Of a stretch of DNA of 18,714 nt, positions 14,607 to 18,714 are shown piece after piece. Position numbers and translations under genes: made by a program. This DNA comes from JAXMDS01 sp043777815. Lineage in GTDB: Bacteria; Pseudomonadota; Alphaproteobacteria; Rickettsiales; Rickettsiaceae. The notes under the pieces are model-generated. The model saw nothing but the letters and a program-made list of their open reading frames with translations. It had not been told where the DNA came from and did no database searches. The DNA lies in assembly GCA_043777815.1 (NCBI GenBank), contig JAYWHH010000013.1, positions 1 through 18,714 on the forward strand, read 5' to 3'. Position 1 is the first letter of the stretch. Each line of letters opens with the position of its first letter.

Positions 14607-14640
14607 ATATTAGATTAGTTATTAATTAATCTAATATTTT
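14607..14640 (+). terminator. Candidate terminator after rpsS
   Basis: ATATTAGATTA (14607-14617) and its exact complement (14627-14637) form an 11-bp stem with a 9-base loop, followed by four Ts (14637-14640). It lies 36 bp after the rpsS stop and faces the convergent gene ending at 14687. The T-run is short, so efficiency is uncertain. Confidence 0.5.
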
Positions 14641-14686
14641 CAGAATACTTTTTTAAATTTTAAATTAAGTTAAATGTATTATATTA

Positions 14687-17600
14687 CTAATATAACGTTT
14701 GCATATAACGTCTGCGAAATTTTTCGTACATTATATAAAATGTTAAGTCCATGTTAGTGATATTAGGCGCTGCTAATTTTAGTGATGCGGGCGAACGTAG
14801 GACATTTACTTCAGAAAATTTTGTCTTAGATTCATAAAAATCATAAGATGAATGCTTTGTATTGCCTTGTAATTCTACAGAAGATTGCTTTGATATGTAG
14901 GTTTTTATTTGGTCCTCAGGATAAACTTTTAGCAACTCTGTTGCTGTATATGGTATGTAAGAACTTGTAAATTCACTTAATTTTACAGGAAACATAGAAG
15001 CTTCGTGAGATTTATTGATTTCAATTATAGGCTTGTCGATTTGAATTATTTTTATATCACTGAATAATAAGACTAAATATTGGGCTGATATATTGTTAGA
15101 AAAAGCCGATGGTGTAAAGATAAAATTAACATTATTGTTTATATTATTCAATGTAAGATTTTTAGTACCTACTTCTTTTGTAGTCGAGTTTTTCAAAATA
15201 AAAAATGACTTCATTATTGCAATATAATCCGTATCGCTATTTTTAGATAAATTTTGATATATATAAGATTGATTGTTATTTATTGCTTTATAAAAGAGTT
15301 TTATATTTTCGCCAAATATTTCATTACGAATCACAGACTTTTCTTTACTCATAATATGATGCGTATCTTTATTAGATGTAGCATGATTAATGCTGCTTTT
15401 AATAATATATTGTTTTTCTTGTTCGTCACTTAGATTTGACATATCGACTTCATTAGATGCAATATGATCTGCATTAGACGAAATATGATCTGCATTAGAT
15501 GCAACATGGTTATATATATTAGATGCAGTATGATTATCAATGGATTCAACAATATGATCTGCATTAGATGCAACATGATCTGCATTAGACGAAACATGGC
15601 GATCATTGGATTCAATATTATTAGATGCAATAGATGTAACATGGTCATCATTGGATTCAATAGATTTAACAACATGATCTTCATTGGATGCAACATGTCG
15701 ATCATTGGATTCAATATTATTAGATGCAACAGATGTAACATGGTTATCAATATCTACTTCAATAGACTTCACTTGTTCTGTAGATTTACTTTCTTGTGTT
15801 TCATTTATTTTTTCGGCACCCTGTTTCTCATTTTCTTTTTCAACTTCTTGCTCTTCATTTATTTTTTGTTTTTCTTGTATAACTGCAGAAATATGTTGAA
15901 ATTCTAAACAAAAAAAGCTTTTTTCTTTCATATCTTTCATTGAATTATTTATTTGCTTCATGGAATTATATTCAGGCTGGTAAAGTTTTTTTTCCACAAC
16001 TGTTTCACTTTGAAAAGAAAGCTGGCTGATCAAGTCGCTTATAGACATTTCTGAATTATTGTCCTCATTATTTTTTTCATAAGTTTGAGAATTCATAGGC
16101 TCTGAAGTTTGAGAATTCATAGGCTCTGAAGTTTGAGAATTCATAGGCTCTGAAATTTGAGAATTCATAGGCTCTGAAGTTTGAGAATTCATAGGCTCTG
16201 ATTTGTTAAATATTTTTTCTTTAGAGTGAGAATTAAATTCTTCAAATGACTTTTGAACTTTAGGCATAATATTACATAACTCCTTATCAACATAACTACC
16301 ACATAAAGCAATTCGATAAGAGAATTGATCTGTTGTATGTGGACGCTCTAAAACTAAAAATTCTATTTTAGCGGAACATGATCTAATTTCGTCAATATCA
16401 GAATCAGATGACCCATATTTTAAATTTTCAATAGTCTTAGGATACAAATTCACATCATCATTAATCATATCTTCGATCTCCTCATCTATAAGTAAATTTT
16501 TCAAAGAAGATACTCCTGAATCATTCAAACTATAATCACAAATCGAAGAATCTTGTTCAGAAAAATTTAATGATGAAGGCGATTCTAATTCACAATCTGT
16601 ATCTTTAGGTGTAAAATTGTCATTTTTGATTATTTTTGATTCTATAATCCCAGTCGTGAAATTTTCAATTTTGATTATTTTTGATTCTATAACCCAAGTC
16701 GTGAAATTTTCAATTTTGATTATTTTTGATTCTAAGGTTATATCTTTTGCTTTATTAGATAAATTTATATCGTTAGTATCATTTAATACTATGGGATAAT
16801 TTTGATTATTTTGAATGTCATTTTGAATGTCATTTTGAATTTCACTTTTATGAATACTGGTAATAGAGTTAATTCTTATTGCTCTATGTATATGCGTATC
16901 TTGATTATCAAGATAATTAGTTTGGTGAATATTATGATCATTAAAGCTTTTATTTGCTAACTTTTTTTGATAATTTAACTCATTTTTGTGATTATCAACC
17001 AATTCAAAAGATTTAGATAAAATTTTGGTTTTCTTGGTCATTATATGATTTTTATTGTCATTTTTCCACAATGTATTTGTGTGAATTTCGCCAGAGCTTG
17101 TTTTATTAATATCTGGCCTGACCCAACTATCATTTTTTGAATTTGAAGTTTTTGATTTTTGACTAATATCAAGTTGACTATTATTGCTATTATCTATACA
17201 AACAAAACTAGAAACATTTTGTTCACTTTGTTCATTTTGTTTATTTGTTAGATTTATAGCCTCTATTTCATTTTTTTTAGAGTCTTTTATAGATACAAAA
17301 CCATAAGCGTTTGATATATTTGAACATTGAAAAGAGGCTTCAGTGGGTTTAATAATTGAATTTCGATCAAAATCTTGATTGATATTTTCATTTTGCACAT
17401 TTTTTATATCTTCTATTCTTTTAAAACTAGCATCTACTTGGCTACCTTGAGAGTCTGCTCGATTACTTTGAGAATCTACTTGGTTATCTTGAGAATTTAC
17501 TTGGTTGCCTTGAGAGTCTAAAAAACTTTGTAAAAAAATTTTATCAATTGTATTATCTACCGCATTATCCACATCCTGATTGTTCAAACTTTCTAAAAGA

Positions 17601-17914
17601 GCACTTTCTCCATTAATAGGTGCCACTTCTTCATGATTAATATTATCAATAGGCGCCACTTCTTCATGATTAATATTATCAATAGGTGCCACTTCTTCAT
17701 CAATATGAGCTACTTCTTCATTAATAGGTGCCACTTCTTCATGATTAATATTATTAATAGGCGCCACTTCTTCATCAATGCGAGTGAATTCTTCATTAAT
17801 AGGGTTGATTTCTTCATCAATATTTTCTGTACCAATAGTTGGCATGATTACGTTTTCTAAACCCAATGTTTCTAAATCATTTTGTAAAATATCATTATTT
17901 GAGTTAAAAAACAT
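14687..17914 (-). CDS. Giant Asn/Ser-rich repeat protein, unknown function
   Basis: The 1075-residue protein is dominated by tandem repeats, with no signal peptide or membrane helix. In order: EEVAPI(N/D)NINH units (about 31-102); four 7-residue units of the SQGNQVN/D type (134-161); a long Asn/Ser/Lys-rich linker; 15-residue units with ESKIIKIENFTT (about 393-435); a possibly folded part around 505-570 (KIEFLVLERPHTT, YRIALCGSYV); five EPMNSQTS units (about 572-611); Glu/Lys-rich coil-like sequence (about 665-715); and SNADHVASN-type units (about 722-826). The last 200 residues, from about NEIFGENIKLFY, are not repetitive and look folded, ending in a basic RRRYMQTLY. All repeat periods are multiples of three, supporting true coding. 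No family is recognised. Size and composition recall secreted effectors or surface proteins of intracellular bacteria, but this is inference. Confidence 0.85.
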   Translation of the reverse strand: MFFNSNNDILQNDLETLGLENVIMPTIGTENIDEEINPINEEFTRIDEEVAPINNINHEEVAPINEEVAHIDEEVAPIDNINHEEVAPIDNINHEEVAPINGESALLESLNNQDVDNAVDNTIDKIFLQSFLDSQGNQVNSQDNQVDSQSNRADSQGSQVDASFKRIEDIKNVQNENINQDFDRNSIIKPTEASFQCSNISNAYGFVSIKDSKKNEIEAINLTNKQNEQSEQNVSSFVCIDNSNNSQLDISQKSKTSNSKNDSWVRPDINKTSSGEIHTNTLWKNDNKNHIMTKKTKILSKSFELVDNHKNELNYQKKLANKSFNDHNIHQTNYLDNQDTHIHRAIRINSITSIHKSEIQNDIQNDIQNNQNYPIVLNDTNDINLSNKAKDITLESKIIKIENFTTWVIESKIIKIENFTTGIIESKIIKNDNFTPKDTDCELESPSSLNFSEQDSSICDYSLNDSGVSSLKNLLIDEEIEDMINDDVNLYPKTIENLKYGSSDSDIDEIRSCSAKIEFLVLERPHTTDQFSYRIALCGSYVDKELCNIMPKVQKSFEEFNSHSKEKIFNKSEPMNSQTSEPMNSQISEPMNSQTSEPMNSQTSEPMNSQTYEKNNEDNNSEMSISDLISQLSFQSETVVEKKLYQPEYNSMKQINNSMKDMKEKSFFCLEFQHISAVIQEKQKINEEQEVEKENEKQGAEKINETQESKSTEQVKSIEVDIDNHVTSVASNNIESNDRHVASNEDHVVKSIESNDDHVTSIASNNIESNDRHVSSNADHVASNADHIVESIDNHTASNIYNHVASNADHISSNADHIASNEVDMSNLSDEQEKQYIIKSSINHATSNKDTHHIMSKEKSVIRNEIFGENIKLFYKAINNNQSYIYQNLSKNSDTDYIAIMKSFFILKNSTTKEVGTKNLTLNNINNNVNFIFTPSAFSNNISAQYLVLLFSDIKIIQIDKPIIEINKSHEASMFPVKLSEFTSSYIPYTATELLKVYPEDQIKTYISKQSSVELQGNTKHSSYDFYESKTKFSEVNVLRSPASLKLAAPNITNMDLTFYIMYEKFRRRYMQTLY
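15437..15747 (-). repeat. Repeat block SNADHVASN in the giant protein
   Basis: The block consists of many short units encoding SN-x-(D/R)H-(V/I)-x. Within it a longer 46-bp sequence recurs at 15600-15645 and 15699-15744 with one mismatch and an offset of 99 bp (33 codons), so small units were duplicated as larger groups. Confidence 0.88.
16082..16201 (-). repeat. Five 24-bp tandem repeats (EPMNSQTS)
   Basis: Exactly five 24-base units fill 16082-16201. Four are identical; the fourth has one base changed (Thr to Ile). The near-perfect identity indicates a recent or actively homogenised array inside the giant protein gene. Confidence 0.95.
16628..16734 (-). repeat. 45-bp tandem repeats (ESKIIKIENFTT)
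   Basis: Copies start at 16628 and 16673 with few differences, and a partial third copy starts at 16718. The unit encodes 15 residues including ESKIIKIENFTT. Confidence 0.92.
17432..17515 (-). repeat. Four 21-bp repeats (SQxNQVD)
   Basis: Four 7-residue units, SQGNQVN, SQDNQVD, SQSNRAD and SQGSQVD, lie in direct tandem. They are more diverged than the EPMNSQTS array. Confidence 0.85.
17609..17824 (-). repeat. EEVAPI(N/D)-NINH repeat block at the N-terminus
   Basis: The block encodes residues of about 31-102. Units of EEVAPIN, EEVAHID and EEVAPIDNINH alternate, and GATTAATATTATCAATAGG-type stretches recur almost unchanged. It looks like a short unit and a longer unit that were duplicated several times. 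Confidence 0.88.
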
Positions 17915-18032
17915 AAAAGTATAAATGTGATTAATTTGTGTAAGTTGATGTCCTTAAGACGCAAAAAACTAAGACTAATTAATTTATTTTAAAAAATTAA
18001 AATGTTAAATTTTAGTGTAAGTTGTAAATATA

Positions 18033-18094
18033 ACGCTATATTAGTTTTGATATAAAAGTGACGTTATATTGGTTTTTGGTTTTGATATAAAAGT
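18033..18094. repeat. Diverged direct repeat in the gap upstream of the giant gene
   Basis: ACG-C-TATATTAG followed by TTTTGATATAAAAGT (18033-18059) recurs as ACG-T-TATATTGG and GTTTTGATATAAAAGT (18061-18094), with a 6-7 base insertion. A perfect 14-base palindrome TTAGATTAATCTAA follows (18096-18109). ACGTTATAT also occurs twice at the far end of the giant gene (near 14691 and 14704). Confidence 0.65.
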
Positions 18095-18118
18095 TTTAGA
18101 TTAATCTAATCAATTATA

Positions 18119-18307
18119 TTAATGACAGCTTCCGAAAACAGTACAGAATTTACCCGGTTCTACGTTTTGAGTTTTAGTATATGTTTTTTCTTCTTCTACT
18201 TGCTCCATATCATTATCTATGGAGGTAGAATTTGCATGAACTACTGAGGAAAAAAAATGGGTTGTGAAGATGAGTTTTATGATTAAAAGCGATAAAGTCT
18301 TTTTCAT
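18119..18307 (-). CDS. Small secreted protein with signal peptide (62 aa)
   Basis: The product starts MKK and has a hydrophobic core (SLLIIKLIFTTHFFSSVV) ending in VHA-NS, a classical Sec signal peptide with cleavage after about residue 25 or 26. The predicted mature part is about 37 residues, acidic in the middle (DMEQVEEEK), and ends in FCTVFGSCH, where two cysteines six residues apart could form a disulfide or bind a metal. There is no lipobox. No family is recognised. A good extended -10 promoter (18336-18344) lies 28 bp before the ATG, supporting expression. It is on the same strand as the giant repeat protein and 204 bp upstream of it. Confidence 0.7.
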   Translation of the reverse strand: MKKTLSLLIIKLIFTTHFFSSVVHANSTSIDNDMEQVEEEKTYTKTQNVEPGKFCTVFGSCH

Positions 18308-18335
18308 GTTAAAATTTATTAATTAATATAAATTA

Positions 18336-18344
18336 ATTATACCA
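18336..18344 (-). promoter_or_regulatory. Extended -10 promoter of the 62-aa secreted protein
   Basis: On the minus strand the sequence reads TGGTATAAT, a perfect extended -10 element (TGn plus TATAAT), 28 bp before the start codon. The -35 region is poor, as is usual for extended -10 promoters. Confidence 0.45.
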
Positions 18345-18379
18345 TATTTTATAAATAAACAAAAGTTTTTTAATTATTT

Positions 18380-18408
18380 TTGACTTTTAATAACAACTAT
18401 TGTATAAT
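18380..18408 (+). promoter_or_regulatory. Plus-strand promoter, target unclear
   Basis: TTGACT (18380-18385), a 17-base spacer and TATAAT (18403-18408) match consensus at 11 of 12 positions. The -10 box lies within an inverted repeat (AACTATT 18395-18401, AATAGTT 18406-18412) followed by T-rich sequence. The next credible start codon on this strand is at 18646, so it may drive a long leader, a small RNA or the partial gene at the edge. The 18409-18645 stretch holds only a 24-codon ORF (18492-18566) that I do not call. Confidence 0.45.
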
Positions 18409-18578
18409 AGTTTCTTTTTTGTAACTTTTATCATAAAAACATCAATATTTTGAGTTAAAAGATACACATTATGTATATTATATAAAGCAAAATGATGTCT
18501 TATTTTATACAGTCGAAATATTACAATTATGTTATTAAAAATTTTAAATGTAACATCGGACTATAAAAAAATAGATTT

Positions 18579-18607
18579 TTGTCATAAATTTCTAAATCAT
18601 TTATAAT
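18579..18607 (+). promoter_or_regulatory. Promoter of the partial gene at the right edge
   Basis: TTGTCA (18579-18584), a 17-base spacer and TATAAT (18602-18607) match consensus at 11 of 12 positions. It lies 38 bp before the ATG at 18646. Confidence 0.55.
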
Positions 18608-18645
18608 TTTGTACACAAAAGATTCATACATAGAAAAATATTTTT

Positions 18646-18714
18646 ATGCTAATTGTACCGTCGCCTAATGTTCCATCATTTATATATTTGACTAACAAGA
18701 GTTTTTTATACAAA
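18646..18714 (+). CDS. Start of an unidentified gene, cut by the window edge
   Basis: An ATG at 18646 opens 23 codons that run off the right edge, beginning MLIVPSPNVPSF. An in-frame TAG at 18631 makes this the first possible start. The near-consensus promoter 38 bp upstream supports it. The fragment is too short to assign a family. Confidence 0.4.
   Translation, partial: MLIVPSPNVPSFIYLTNKSFLYK

Noticed and set aside
15464..15907. Cys/Met/Ile-rich plus-strand ORFs (also 15684-15899) and a minus-strand ORF at 15430-15750
   Set aside because: They are other-frame readings of the SNADHVASN repeat block; the repeat length, a multiple of three, keeps every frame open.
16617..16799. 60-codon plus-strand ORF (and 17633-17860)
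   Set aside because: Antisense readings of the 45-bp and EEVAPI repeats of the giant gene, with no independent support.
18492..18566. 24-codon ORF MMSYFIQSK...
   Set aside because: Too short and without a ribosome-binding site or composition signal to call as a gene.

Overview
The window is AT-rich DNA (roughly 70% A+T) from what looks like a reduced, host-associated alphaproteobacterium, most likely of the Rickettsiales or Holosporales type. I infer this from the gene set (cytochrome c1, a type II QueF, a CcmB-like heme exporter, an MlaF-type ATPase, an ErpA-type Fe-S carrier, YqgE, EttA), the loose gene spacing, ribosomal protein genes stranded outside their usual operons, and several long hydrophilic repeat-rich proteins. 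The species cannot be named from the sequence alone.

Layout. 1-577: 3' end of a hydrophilic repeat protein. 578-1035: non-coding, with a duplicated hairpin unit. 1036-2721: ettA, followed by a candidate terminator. 2990-3973: an unknown coiled-coil protein. 4001-4504: ruvC, then a 45-codon membrane-protein ORF whose 3' end is duplicated. 4812-5855 (minus): a membrane protein that looks like a very diverged NuoL/Mrp-antiporter relative. 5856-6282: a gap holding a GC-rich repeat island. 6283-7765 (minus): mlaF and petC, overlapping. 7820-9838 (plus): comEC, divergent from mlaF. 9871-14141 (minus): queF, ccmB-like, erpA, yqgE, rplQ and a small membrane protein. 14296-14571 (plus): an isolated, diverged rpsS with its own promoter and terminator. 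14687-17914 (minus): a 1075-residue protein with at least five tandem-repeat blocks. 18119-18307 (minus): a 62-residue protein with a signal peptide. The right edge has two good plus-strand promoters and the start of another gene.

How the genes relate. Most are unrelated housekeeping genes: translation (EttA, S19, L17), tRNA modification (QueF), recombination (RuvC), respiration and cytochrome c assembly (PetC, CcmB-like), Fe-S delivery (ErpA) and envelope lipid transport (MlaF). Only erpA-yqgE, mlaF-petC and perhaps rplQ with its neighbour look like operons. The repeat-rich unknown proteins have no recognisable partners; secreted or host-interaction roles are possible but not shown.

The most distinctive feature is recent local sequence duplication at every scale. 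In coding regions the repeat offsets are multiples of three (21, 24, 36, 45, 48, 63, 99 bp). Outside genes they are mostly not (7, 11, 38, 74, 77 bp). At least three genes (the small ORF after ruvC, yqgE and queF) have their 3' ends copied just downstream. I found no Shine-Dalgarno motif ahead of any gene; the only perfect AAGGAGG in the window has no gene behind it.
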